Shown: positions 1 through 11,861 of the stretch, one piece after another | Numbering within the stretch: position 1 is the first letter of the stretch | How the letters are laid out: every line of letters starts with the position of its first letter | DNA from: Podaxis mareebaensis | Taxonomy: Eukaryota; Basidiomycota; Agaricomycetes; Agaricales; Agaricaceae | Length of the DNA stretch: 64,000 bases | Direction: 5' to 3' | NCBI GenBank assembly: GCA_018524725.1 | Contig: JAEUWP010000523.1 | Span: forward strand, 1 to 64,000 | Translations under genes and position numbers: made by a program | The notes under the pieces: generated by a model | What the model was told of the DNA's origin: nothing | Seen by the model: the letters and a program-made list of their open reading frames with translations, nothing else | Databases searched by the model: none

Positions 1-657
1 GTTCACACAGCATATGGTATCTATCACATACAACCAGTTGTATGTCCCATAAACAGTATATGACAATCCCCTACCTGCTTATTTTATACTTTACATGCTT
101 TACATTCATGTTATACACATGTATGCCTTATGTTTCTTACTCATGCATGCATGATACCTATGTCCAGTGTAGCTACTCTCTACAGTATTTAAACCTCTCT
201 GTAGTAGCATACTTTCTTCACTGGAGTTTTACATTCCTCATCTTTACTTGACTTCTAAGCTTCACTCTACCAACATACCTCACTATTGCCAACTCAGTAT
301 ACTCTTTTCTGGTACTCCTGAAGACTTGCCCTTTCCACACTTCTCAGGTCTAGTTCCCATTCAACCAGCCTCGGATTGTGAGTAACTAGTTTACTCTCCA
401 CTGACGCAATGCTATTGTAGCAGCAATATCATTTCTCCCTCGTCAGTCCATAACTTGTAGTGCTTGGAGGTCACTGGTAGATCTTATGCTGACTTGTTGG
501 CCCTTGCCAGGTCTGAGCCCTTTCACTGATGCGACTGACACAGTCTAACAACCAGGAGTGACCCCTCACCCAGACAACAGGTGACGTCATCAAATCACAT
601 GCTCACCACATGTTTGTGTGCTGCATAGACCGGGAAGCAGTTGGAAGTCTACCACAA
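1..657. other. Gene-free left flank
   Basis: No reading frame here shows recognisable protein similarity. The only open frame over 60 codons (42-251) is rich in Tyr, Leu and Phe, has no splice-linked partners and looks like chance. The stretch is AT-rich and pyrimidine-rich at the left and more mixed near the phosphatase gene. I see no tRNA, tandem repeat or transposon end. The right part should hold the promoter and 5' UTR of the PhoD-like gene that starts at 658. Confidence 0.6.
582..589. promoter_or_regulatory. CRE-like palindrome TGACGTCA
   Basis: A perfect 8-bp TGACGTCA palindrome lies about 70 bp upstream of the proposed start codon of the PhoD-like gene. This is the consensus for bZIP factors of the ATF/CREB type in fungi and animals. 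Function here is inferred from position only. Confidence 0.3.
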
Positions 658-3005
658 ATGACTGTACTGTCGTGTGCTACCGCCATCGTCGGCTGTTCAT
701 ATCGGCTATGCTGCTACATTTTCTTACAAGTGGTATGCCGTCGTCATCGTCATCATCATTACCAGTCCATGAGAACAAATATATGAACTAGATCCCCACC
801 CGCCTTGCTCAAACTTTCTTGCCTCTTCTCTATGTTCTACATGCATTGGGACTGTATCTCTTCGCGCGCGGAGGCCAGCTCTGTGTACAGTACAAGGAAT
901 CAGATAGGCCTAATCCCAGCGAAAAGTTACATCCATCAACGGTATGCTCCTCCCGATCCGCGCTGATATTCTCTACTCACGCCTCCTACTTAGCGCCAAT
1001 GCTCCAAGCGACCGAATTCCCTCTGGAGCGCACTGCTTTGTCTCCCATCCACTTCTAGTCAGGTAAACTGGGCTAACTTGTTCATCAACACCGTCCTTCT
1101 TCTCGCTGCTGCCGAGTTTACATTCTCCCCTTTTCTTGATAACGCTTCGGACGTCACCTTCACCAGAATTGGAGCAATCTATTCAGATTGTGTAAAGGTC
1201 GTTGTTAGATACCCCTTCCCACCCGCCAAAAATGCCTCCGTTAATGTTCTTTGGCGGGAGGTACATCCTATTTCGAACCGATCCCACTGGCAGTATGGCG
1301 CAACAGTGAATCTGACCGAAGGCTCGGATTGGGTTGCCACCACCAAAATCGAAAATCTCTGGCCCAGTATATTGTATGAATGTGAGTGAATGCCTATACG
1401 ATTTCCGTGGCGCTGCTGACAATAGTGCCAGATATTCTTACAGACAGCAATCATTCTACCCTCCCTTACCCTCCTCATCCCATCCAATTCTCCACATTCC
1501 CTGATCCTCGTCTCACCAGTGGAAGTGATTTTCGTTTCATTGTCTCGTCTTGCGTCACTCCCAATTTTCCGTACCGTGGTCCCTCGTATCGGAAGGCAAT
1601 CCATGGCTTTGACCTCCTGGCTAAAATCATCAATTCGAATACCGCTCCTATATCCGGACATACAAGTTCATCCTCTGTGGTTCCTCTGGAGTTTATGCTG
1701 TTCCTTGGGGATTTCATTTATGCGGACGTCCCTATATATGTCGGGGATGAGAAGGAGGCATACCGAAGACTTTACCGCCGGAATTATCAGAGTTACAGCT
1801 TCAGGAAAGTCTATGAACGGATTCGTGAGTCTTTTTCTTCAACAACACCCTCTACAGCCTTCTATACTCACGCCCTCGGCCACTTCAGCTATCCTTCATA
1901 CGTACGATGACCATGAGGTGCGTGGAAAATCTTTAGGTCGGAATTTTTGACAGACTTTATCTAGATCATCAACAATTATATAGGTGAATACAACGATTCT
2001 AAACCACCATACCCAAATGCTGTAGATGCTTTCAAGCTCTATAACGCAGAAGCCAACTATGACTCATTGCACGAAGGTCAATTTTACTATGAGTTCAGAA
2101 GGGGGGATGTGGCATTTTTCGTGATGGATACACGCCGATATCGGTCAAATGCTGAAAACCCTGATTTCTCTATTCGTTCGATGCTCGGAGAGTTACAGGT
2201 ATCGGCATTACTCAACTGGCTGTCTAAGGTGATGTTGGCATTTTCAACACTATTTATTTGGATCACTGAACATAGTACAGGTTAACAATACGGCGACATT
2301 TAAATTCGTGGCTAGCTCTGTTCCATTTACCACGCTCTGGTCGCATGACGCACAAATTGATTCATGGGCCGGTTTTCCTAGGGAGCGACAAGTCCTACTT
2401 GATGCATTCCACTCCGTCCCGAATGTCTTTATACTCTCTGGCGACCGCCACGAGTTTGCTGCTATTGCTTTCAACGGAGAAAGCCCCGAATCCTACCCCA
2501 TCTACGAGTTCTCGACGAGTCCTCTCAGCATGTTCTATATCCCATTCGTTCGGACGCTAGCGCAGCGAAGCCAGGATAATGTGACAAGAACGAGGGCAGA
2601 GACGCTGATGACGGAACAAGGTCCAGAAGTCGTAGAATTCATTGAATATATGCCCAAAGAGCAGGTTCTCAAGTACCTGCCAATCGGAAACTTCAAATGG
2701 TGGGTCTTGTTCAATCAATATACACGCTCAGAGTTCGACTCGTCTGCCAGGTCAGAAATTCGAGTTGACACAACTAATGCATCAAAACCTTTTCTACACC
2801 TCAAAACATTCATCGATGGGGTTCCGGCATACAAGTGAGCACATTCTGCCTTTCCCCACAAACTGACCTCAAGCAATATCGCAGCCTGACCATCGAAGGC
2901 TCACCGTTGAGGAAGGAGGCTTCAACCGCCATAGGGTTTTCAGTCACAGAAGGCCTCAAAGACATTTTGCATAAATTTGGTATCATGTCAAGTAGATGGC
3001 TGTAG
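658..3005 (+). CDS. PhoD-like alkaline phosphatase/phosphodiesterase, membrane-anchored
   Basis: Predicted metallophosphatase of the PhoD family. The core is clear: SDFRFIVSSC, then LFLGDFIYADVP, then HTYDDHE joined across an intron to INNYIGEYN, VMDTRRYR, and SGDRHEF near the end; these Asp, His and Asn residues are the usual metal ligands. The N-terminus needs splicing. ATG at 658 gives 25 codons (RLCCYIFLQV), intron 733-791, exon 792-941 (IPTRLAQTFLPLLYVLHALG), intron 942-993, then an exon with a hydrophobic segment before DNASDVTFTRIG. This gives the membrane segments expected of fungal members. Further introns are 1382-1431 and near 1826-1890, 1919-1966, 2229-2281 and 2835-2881. The last exon encodes NLTIEGSPLRKEA and ends SSRWL. 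The stop lies only 16 bp from that of PEX6 on the other strand. The first two exons are less certain than the rest. Substrate is unknown. Confidence 0.85.
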
Positions 3006-3021
3006 AGTTGGTACATAGATA

Positions 3022-6000
3022 TTAATACGATACATCGCCATCTTGCATGTTCTGCGAAAACCGTTTTTGTACCCGTGCATAATGTTCCATTTCGGCGTGA
3101 CTAACGCTGGGTACAAGATTCTGTAGAGCCTGGAGGAAATCTTCCTTTGAGACTTGTACTCGGATGTCCCTTGGGTGGACCATCTCTGCAAGGTAATATT
3201 GTGGAGTAAGGGGATACGGGTGGCTATTGTCTCCAGGGTGTTCATTCAATTTTGCTGAGATCATGTTTAGAGTTGAGCTGGAGGTTATAGAGTCGCGCTC
3301 ACCGATTTGATCCTCCACCTGTTGGGCCGTCCTCGACATAGCTTTCAGCATCGCATCTGAACATAATGCATAAAAATCTGCTCCGGTATAATTGAAGGGA
3401 CAAAGTTCTGCAATGTCCCGCAAATTTAGATCGGGATGTAACTTGAATTTGCGTGTCAACGCTTCTATTATCTTCAGTTGTGCCTCGTGGGTTTCGCTGA
3501 CTCCCAGATACAACATGCGATCAAATCTACGAAAATGTGAATAAGTTAGTGTCAGGAGGTGGTGACAGGCCCACCTTCCAGGACGAAGCAGAGCCGGATC
3601 CAGCAAATCTGGTCGATTTGTTGCACCGATAACAAACACATCTGTGCTCGAGTTGCCACCAGACATCCCATCGATTTCAGCCAAAAGCTGACTGACGATA
3701 CGGTCCATGACACCACCAGAATCACCGTGGTTGCCTCGTTTAGGAGCCACAGAGTCCAGTTCGTCAAAGAAAATTACACAGGGCTTTGCGTCACGTGCCC
3801 TTTGGAATACACGGCGAACGTTGGCTTCTGATTCACCGATATACATATTTAAAAGCTCTGGGCCTTTGACGGAAAAGAAGTTGAGTGAACAAGAGGTGGC
3901 AACTGCCTTGGCAACGAGAGTCTTTCCGGTCCCAGGCGGACCATATAGCAAGATACCTGGATAACGGAGATAAGGAAATGAATGCGCAAAAGAGGACATG
4001 TCCCTACCGGATCGTTTTTTTAGACCGTCCGCGAATAGTTCCGGGTGTTCCAAGGGAAGTTGTATCGTATCGAGAATATCAGCTTTCACGTGAGCCAAAC
4101 CACCGACGTCGTCCCATGTCACGTTAGGGATCTTTGGTGCACCAATGTTTTCGGAATAGGCTGCTCTAACCTTTTGTAATGCGTTTTCAAAGTCTTGGGC
4201 ACCGATTAGAACACTAGAGACCCCTTTTCCGCCACTATGTAGCCATATTAATGAAGTGCATTATCCAAGGATCCACTCCTTACGCTCGCTCAAAGGCCAA
4301 CGATTTTGCACGAAAAACGAGGTCCGAAAGATCAATGGCGACTAAGGCAGCAGTTTGAATCGCGAGTCCCCTGAGGGACACGTCCGGCGCCAAAGTCGCA
4401 TTCTCTACCAACGCTTGCAATATTTCCAGGCGTTCTTCTTCGTTCGGTGCCTGTCATCTCGGTTGACACTACCTCCTAGTAGTAGTGAGAGACGACGTAC
4501 TTCGATCTCAACCTCATGCTTGAAACATGACAAAATGCTCGGAGGGACGCGGGAGGGGTCACTGCTGGTCGCAATAATAATCACGGGAAAGCCAGTGATC
4601 TTCCAGGATTGGGCGGACTCGGTGATACACTCTTTAAGAGTATTCAATATTCCGGGTTCTGGCGGCGAGAGTTAGACAGCTTTGTCGCAGAGAAATGGGA
4701 AATCATACACCTTTTCCTCCCTCCAGTGGTTGTGTCGTTTGAGCCAACGCCTCAATATTCCTCAACACGAGAATGCAAGGAGAGCAGGTGCCCGCTTGCT
4801 CAAAACGAACACGGAGGGTTCCGTCCGTCTTCACATCACTTTCACCCACCAAGTTGAAGCAATCCACCTTGTCACTGTTAATCAGCTGAGAGAACCGACC
4901 ATAAGCGACCCGATTCGTTACCTCAAGAACATGCATGCCAAGTTGTTGCGCCACCCAACATACAGTTGAAAACTTGCCGCTGCCCCGTATTCCTTTCAGA
5001 AGTACAGTCAATTGCAAGTTATAGTCGACTGAGTGACGTGTGAGGCTTGCAGATGTCAAGGCCAAGAGTTTCGAAAAGGAGCCTTCGCGGCGGAGCAAGT
5101 GGGAGGAAGGGAGCCGTTTGAGGAACGAAAAGATTGACCGTGTATGTTGCGTATCTTCGGATAGTTCAGAAGCAGGGAGGTTTACAGGATAACCAAGGTC
5201 ATACCTTGCTCAAGATATGAGCCAACATCTGGAACACGAGCGTGTTCCAAACCTGTCTGAACCATTCGAGTTATCGAAGAGTCGATCCAACACCCTAGCT
5301 CGCCGACCGTAGATCCAGTGTAGAGATCTTGTTCAGCAATTGGTGCAGGATTCGCGATAACAGAGTGTTCGATATTGGTTACGAGGAAGAAAACCACCTC
5401 GTCAACGACCCCTGCGCTAACAAAGCTTGTTACAGAGGCGAAATATTTTAGGACACCACACCTACCGTTCTTCCCAATGATCCTCTTCATCGTCGATGTC
5501 TTGCAGACTAGAGTCCGGATCCGCATTTAATGGAACGGCAATAATGTCATTTGCTTTGACGAGCAGTTTGGCGGAGGCGAAATGAGATTTGAGTGAGTTA
5601 AGAGACGCCGTCTGGTATCTTCTGTTGATCGAGAGAGGAGTTGCAATCCTGGCTATTGTGACCGATTTTGCTGTTGGAATAGCAGGCTTGTGCTGACCAA
5701 AAGGACTCGGTCGCAGGGATATACAAGGGGTTTGTCCATTAGTGTTCCATTCCGTGGATCCGATGATGTTCGACAGGAGGATAGGTGAGCCGCGAATTGT
5801 GCCTCTGGATGATATGTGAGACGAGAACTAGGCAGTGATGATACCCTGCTCACGATTGCTTCACTAGTTGATCATTTGCAACGATGCGGACCAGTCTATA
5901 CTCGGTTTTGGGATCCGAACTTGCGACTGCCTGAGGAGAAGGTTTGAGTAGTCGGAATCAGGGAGGCGATGATGGAAGGCTTACCCAGTCTTCATTAAGC

Positions 6001-6584
6001 AAGCCTACGCGGCCTAGATCAACAGTGCGGACGTATAGCGTGCAGTGGTCATCGGGTAATAGAACAGGAGACACCAGCGGTTCAACATCAAACGTAACTT
6101 GCGTTGTCGGTCCGCTATCTGCAACATCATTAACCAGATGACTATTCCCGACCTGTCCATTCAGCTTCAGAGACTTCGGTGCAACCGCGTTAGCTAAAAA
6201 GCCTTCGTCAATCTCGATGCCTTCGGAGTCAACTTGTTCCAAGAGCGAGTTGGTAGAGGCGGCCGAGTCTGGATTCCCAGAATGAACAACGATGATTTTA
6301 GTTGAACTTGGGTCGAGACGACCACGCGAAGTTGGCTCTAGCATCAAAGCGCGATATTGCAATGGAGTGCAAGGCAAGGATCCGTCCCGCAAATGGTCTA
6401 AAAGGACCTCGTGGATGGAACCAAGTTGTAAGTCGGCCGCTCCGGCGGAGAGGGCATGTTTAAGGAGTTCCGGATTTTCGAGTGCAACGCGGTATGCAGT
6501 ATCTGATAGGGCATCGAGAATGACTTCCGTGAGTAGGATTTTAGCTGTTTCGTGGTCGTTGCATCTGTTAGAGAGCAAGCTCAT
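3022..6584 (-). CDS. PEX6: Peroxisomal biogenesis AAA ATPase Pex6
   Basis: Pex6 works with Pex1 as a hexameric AAA+ motor at the peroxisome membrane that extracts ubiquitinated Pex5 for recycling. The second ATPase domain is intact: [11 protein letters not shown], Walker A GPPGTGKT, Walker [13 protein letters not shown], sensor [18 protein letters not shown] and [15 protein letters not shown], which are Pex6-like. The first ATPase domain (about 4700-5100) has a degenerate Walker [10 protein letters not shown], lacking the Thr/Ser after Lys; a weakened D1 is known for Pex6. The N-terminal part (5958-6584) is divergent, as usual. There are several introns. Start is the ATG at 6584, giving [12 protein letters not shown], the first Met of a long open frame. 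It is convergent with the phosphatase gene at 3005. Identity rests mainly on D2 and the two-domain architecture. Confidence 0.9.
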
Positions 6585-6809
6585 TGTGAAAGTTTTGAAG
6601 TTTGACCGGGAAAGGGGCGGGCTTAATCCCGAGTTAGAGCAATCACAAATAAGTTATGACCCTAACTTCCTTATCAGGAATGTCCAAAAACATGAGGTTC
6701 ATGAATCATGAGCAATGGGTAGCCAGGCTAATATCACGCATACTTTAATTATACAACTAGATTGCCTAAATACACGTATAAAAAGCGTCCATAGGAAGGA
6801 GTGGCAAGG
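6585..6809. other. Intergenic, PEX6 promoter region
   Basis: This 225-bp gap lies between the PEX6 start codon and the end of the NSL1-like gene, both on the minus strand. It should hold the PEX6 promoter and the NSL1 3' UTR. No gene or repeat is visible. Confidence 0.5.
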
Positions 6810-7624
6810 CTAATATTTGAGGGATTTGAGTTGATTGGTTGCCCGTTCCACGCGTTCGACCCGCTCTTGTTGACTGGGCACGCTCTAGAGGACTGTCACT
6901 AAGCGCCTATTCTCAAATTCAACTGCACGACATACCTGATCGAGTTCTTCGGTGATGGCAGATGTCATTTGGAATTCATCCATTGTCTCCGGCGAAACAG
7001 AAACAGAATCTAAGTGCGCAGAAAGTCTCGGCGATTGAACCCTATTATGCACTGGAGGCGCACCTTCAACCGGTTCATTATCCTCACTCAACACATCCTT
7101 GACATCAGATACTGTGAAATCCTGTGCCTGGCATTTGCTGAAGAGGTCGGACAGACGAGACTGAATCTCCTTGGGAACTTCACGACGGGTCCTTGATATC
7201 CGCTTATGCCATTGTAGTCGTGTATCAGCAAGGCTCCATATCCTTCTGTCCAAAGCCTCGTCGAAAGCCTCCATATCTGTGGTGGCTTAACAAGACATAG
7301 TAAGTGGAAGAAGAGATGGAGCTGACCCTGTCCGGTAGCTTCTATTGTTTCGAAGTTATGGCCGTTTACTCTTAGGTTCGCTTGTGCCATCGCGAAGGTA
7401 GAGTCCATGAACTTGAGGTGTGTGAGGACGAGGTGAGAATGACAAGGGTGGAATGGACGAACATGGGTAAAATGGGCCAGGATAGCATCGCGTTCTGACT
7501 GGAGATCCTCTGCATCGATGACGGCATGGAGGGCATTGAGAGCAGAGGAGTTGTAGTTGTTCTTGACGCGTTGCCAGTCATTTATTGAGCCCACGGAGAC
7601 GCGGGGCAGGTCTTCGCGTTCCAT
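6810..7624 (-). CDS. NSL1: Kinetochore MIND/Mis12-complex subunit, Mis14/Nsl1 family
   Basis: Predicted component of the Mis12 (MIND) complex that links centromeric chromatin to the Ndc80 complex. The family signature is FAMAQANLRVNGHNFE followed, after a short intron, by AFDEALDRRIWSLADTRLQW and a basic RTRREVPKEIQ, a combination typical of Mis14/Nsl1. The start ATG at 7624 gives MEREDLPRVSV. Reading on without splicing would stop at 6885, but intron 6885-6935 (GTATGT...CTAG, 51 nt) joins EELDQ to SVPSQQERVERVERATNQ, a coiled-coil-like tail ending LKSLKY at 6810; I prefer that form. The tail is charged and helical, as expected for this subunit. Identification is by motif memory and moderately sure. 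Confidence 0.75.
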
Positions 7625-7747
7625 GGCTATCGCGTCCTTCCAAACACCCAGACTAATAAGTACTTATGTAATACATACATTAACACGCATGACAATGTGA
7701 CCGCGGGTATACAATTACAAAATTCAATAAATAAATGTATTAAAATA

Positions 7748-8748
7748 TCATACCGCCCTGGCCTTACTCTTCTTGACCACCTTGATCCCCAACGAGCCTT
7801 TGCCCTCCACTTTTTTCTTCTTAATCGCAGGCTGCAGCGTCGAAGAATTGATCAGCGCGCGCGCAGAGTCTGGCAGCAGGCTCTGCAGCGTCGGTTCAGT
7901 GTCGTCGGCTTTCCGCTTGACCGTTACGACTTTCGGCGCATCTGAACCCGACGCCGGAACTGCCACCTTTGAAAACACCTCTCGGACTAGTTTCTCGTCT
8001 TCTTCTTCCAACCGCACGCGTTCAGCAGTCTCTTCTTTTTCTACCTCTTCTGCCTTGATACGTTCCAGAAGATCGACTGACTGACCCACTCGTTCATTTC
8101 GCGCATTTCGGGCTCGGATGTCCTGTAACGCATCGAGAATATCCATCTCCCGCTTCGAGTCGATCGTCCGATTTTCTAGTGCTTTCATCGGGTTGTTCTC
8201 CTCCTCTTCCAACTTCGCAAGCCTGTCCTCTTCTTCTACCGCCTTCTCTTCTCTCCAAGGCTCAAAGTTCCGCGAAGCTCCATGCTCTGCAGCGTAGTCC
8301 GTATTTTTGGGATCCGTCTTGAAAGTAATCTCCGCAGAGCATAATGTACTGCAAGAACAGGTTTAGGGTAGATAGAACAGGCTTGGTAAAGGTTTGACGC
8401 ACCATTTAATATAGAAACGGAAAATCTTGATCCCGTAGTAATCCTCGCCCTCCACCGTTTCTTTACGAGCATTGAACTTCTTCCCCTTGTAAATGTATTC
8501 ACCGCATGTGTTACAACGCCTGCCAATTGGCCTTGTCAGTCAAAGTCACCCAGAAGGAGAACATCACGACGTACATTGAGAACGGTGCCATGAGACGAAC
8601 AACTTGTTGCGAGTTTTTGGGTTGCTTTCGCCGCGGGATGAGGTCCGGGTCAAAATCCGGGGGGAAGTATTTGTTGAGAACTAAAGAGCATATCAGCGAT
8701 CACGTAGTGCGCTAAATGCAGCATCGACGCACCTTTTCGTTCAGACAT
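7748..8748 (-). CDS. YJU2: Pre-mRNA splicing factor Yju2/Cwc16 (CCDC94 family)
   Basis: Yju2 binds the catalytically activated spliceosome and promotes the first transesterification step. The N-terminus reads MSERK, then [16 protein letters not shown], then a Cys4 zinc site (RCNTCGEY and [11 protein letters not shown]), then [16 protein letters not shown] and NFEPWRE, all diagnostic of Cwc16 proteins. The C-terminal half is charged coiled coil ([29 protein letters not shown]) with a lysine-rich end (KKSKARAV). The first exon is only 16 nt (8733-8748), ending in the first base of a split codon. DHX35, also a spliceosomal factor, starts 172 bp away on the other strand. Among Cwc16 relatives, the start and the [11 protein letters not shown] block fit Yju2/CCDC94 better than CCDC130/Saf4. 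Confidence 0.92.
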
Positions 8749-8920
8749 GGCGGGTGGAGGTGAAAGAACTGTTAAGAGTGGACTCAAGTGCTGAATTGGA
8801 ACTGGATGACTCGAAGAATTACCAATGTATTTGTCCTTGTTTGCCACAGACCCTAGCGCCCCGCATCGTCCTGATCTCTGGTTCTTCAAGCAAAGTCGTG
8901 TTAGACGACTGTTTTTAACA
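8749..8920. promoter_or_regulatory. Shared divergent promoter of YJU2 and DHX35
   Basis: The start codons of two splicing-factor genes face away from each other across 172 bp. All promoter signal for both must lie here or inside the genes. I see no clear TATA box. Co-regulation is inferred from geometry only. Confidence 0.5.
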
Positions 8921-11754
8921 ATGTCTGCGAATCTCAAGTTCTGGAAACCAGGAACTACGGGTCCTGGAAGCAGCCTAGACAGGGCTTCCGAACAAGAAGG
9001 CTCCATCATTCAGTCTGCTCCCATAACCTCATCGCTATCCATCCAAGGCCAACGCGAACGTCTACCAATATTCAAGCACCGTGCGCCACGAAATGACTGA
9101 CTAGCCCTCAAAAAAATTACTCAAGTAAATTATTTTTAGGCTCGAAACTTCTTTACTGTGTCGAGAAGTATGGAGTTACTATCGTCGTTGGCCAAACTGG
9201 TTGCGGGAAGACGACTCGTATGTCATCCTTCGACTGACATCTACCCGAACAGTTCCTCATACGTCTGGTAGAATTACCACAATATCTCCACGAAGCCGGT
9301 TGGACAGCCAATGGAACGACTATCGCGTGTACACAACCCCGTCGCGTAGCTGCAACCTCCGTAGCAGGTCGAGTAGCTGCAGAAGTCGGGACCTTGTTGG
9401 GTGACGAGGTGGGCTACACAATCCGATTCGAGGACGTTAGTAGCAAGGAGAGAACCCGCATTTTGTATATGACAGATGGCATGCTTTTCCGAGAAACTCT
9501 CATAGACCCTCTCCTAACGCGCTACAGCGTCATAATGGCATGTCTATTCGTGAACCTATCTCCAAATACCAGAATCTTACGTACTCTCTTTCTCAGATTG
9601 ACGAGGCACATGAGAGAAGCATATACACGGACCTACTACTCGGTATCCTGAAAAAGTTGCCTTCCGAATTCTTACATGTGGAGGACGGTCCTGACGCACT
9701 CTGCCCAGGATACGCCGGAAGCGACCTTCTCTTCGCCTTATCATTTCATCCGCAACGTTGGACGCTACATCTTTCAAAGACTACTTCACTTCCTCGACCT
9801 GTCCAGAGGAAGCAACTATCATCAGTCTAGAAGGTCGGATGTATCCCGTCGAGGTTGCATATCTTCAGGAACCCACCGCCGACTACGTTCGGAAAGCCGC
9901 AGAGGTGGCCTGGAACATAAATCTACAAGTATGACATTCTTTTTAGAAAGAATCGCACGGCATTATAATGATTGAAAAGCAAGGACCGGGTGATATCCTT
10001 GTCTTTTTGACAGGACGGGATGATATTGAGCGTTGCCTAGAAGAATTATCCGAAATGCTTCCAACGTAAGTTGACAACTGTCAAGATAGAATTTCGAGTA
10101 TCTAACCCCGAGTACAGATTACCGAGAAATGCCCCTCGTTTAATTCCTTTGGCCCTTCATGCTGGTCTCTCAACAGAAGAGCAGCTGCACGTCTTTGAAC
10201 CTGCTGAGAGAGGCAGTCGAAAGTTAATTGTGTCGACTAACATAGCTGAGGTGCGATGCCCACTTTGCGGTGCATTATAATACTCATGTGAATAGGCGAG
10301 TGTGACGATTGAAGGCATCGTTTATGTCGTGGACTCTGGTTTCGTGAAGGTTTGTTATTTGCACTTTCGGTACGATGCATTTCACTAAAACAACTTAGAT
10401 TCGCGTTTACAATCCAACAACAGCCCTAGCCTCCCTCGTTACTGTCCCTACTTCGATCGCCTCAGCTACTCAACGAGCAGGACGAGCAGGCCGCACTCGT
10501 CCCGGAATATGCTACAGACTCTATCCGGAATCTGCCCTAGATTCTATGCCCCTCTCCACGCCTCCAGAAATCACAAGGACAGACATGACAACCCCTATCC
10601 TGCAATTAAAGTCCCTTGGTATCGATGACCTCATGAAATTTGAATGGGTATCTTCACCTCCAGCAGAAACGGTCCTACGAGCGCTAGAAGGCTTACATGC
10701 TGCAGGGATGATTGATGATACCGGACGCTTAACATTGATGGGTGAACAGGTGGCAGAGTGTCCAGTGGAAGTTGGTATCGCTCGAATGGTGAAGCCACCT
10801 AGCACCCGGTTCTACGTGAAAGCTAACGTCCCGGTCCCTATTAGTTGTTCAAGTCAAAGGAATACAAGTGCGGAGAAGAGATCCTTACCATTGCAGCAAT
10901 GACGGCAGTTCAGGCAAGCGTCCACTCGTAACTCTGCCCCCTCCCAAAGCCCACCTTAACTTGGATAGGATGCTTTTGTCATTCCTGAAGGAGCTCCGGG
11001 GGCATTGGCGGAACTTGAGCGAAGGAAGTTCACAGCTGAAGAAGGCGTAAGTCTAGTTCTTCCGTCCCCGAAGACAAATTTCTTGAGGGTTGTCTAGGAC
11101 CACCTCACCTTATTGAACGGTATGTTTTCGCTCCAACCATATCATAGATGACATCTTCTGACATGCTATAGCATATAATGCATTCACTAGATATGGCCGG
11201 TCGTCAAGTTGGTGTAAATCGCATGCATTATCTTTTCGTGCAATGTCAAGAGCAGTCTCGATACGTGCACAATTGAAGAAATATATGCAACGCTTCAACC
11301 TACCATTGGAGAGTTGCGAGGGGGATGCCAAACGTTTGAGACGTTGTCTTGTAAGTGGCTACTGGAGGAACGGCGCGAGGTGGGTAGCGGATGGAACATA
11401 TAGGTCTGTCAGAGGCAACAAGGTGGGTCTTGACCACTAGTCATGACAAAAATTGCCCTAGACTCTATTGTGACAGGTCTTGCATGTTCATCCAACCTCT
11501 GTCCTCTTTACCCGAAAACCTCGTTCTGGCTGGGTAATATTCCATGAGATGGAAGAAACTAAGAAAACACAGTATGATGTTTGGTGGACTTGTTTGATAT
11601 CGAAGGTACTGATATTCCTCGACAGGATACGAATTCTGACGGAAATCGAACCAGACTGGTACGCCATCCATCGCGTCAAATATTGCCAGTTTGATTAACT
11701 GTAGATGCAAGGCTGCTTGACCATGGTCATCAATACCAAGAAAAAAAACGGTGA
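8921..11754 (+). CDS. DHX35: DEAH-box RNA helicase, DHX35-like
   Basis: Spliceosome-associated DEAH helicase. The start [17 protein letters not shown] and LPIFKHR are typical of DHX35. Walker [12 protein letters not shown] is followed after an intron by [11 protein letters not shown]. Then come [25 protein letters not shown], the DEAH box ([16 protein letters not shown]), [29 protein letters not shown] and [12 protein letters not shown]. The HA2/OB part includes HPTSVLF and VIFHEMEET. The 3' end needs care: intron 11659-11711 joins EIEPDW to [13 protein letters not shown] and a stop at 11754; unspliced reading stops at 11698 with an unconvincing tail. The intron before the DEAH box is unusual (see findings). 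ATG 8921 is the first in-frame Met. Orthology is by overall pattern; another DEAH member is unlikely. Confidence 0.88.
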
Positions 11755-11861
11755 ATGTTGTTAGCCGGTTACATAGTGTAGACACGGCGTGATGTCGTTA
11801 GTGGAATATTAAAATGGTTCACAAAGAAGCGTGGGAATTTCTCAACTTGTCCTCTGTGGTC

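Noticed and set aside
42..251. Open frame of 69 codons in the left flank
   Set aside because: Aromatic and hydrophobic composition of AT-rich noncoding DNA, no conserved motif and no exon partners.
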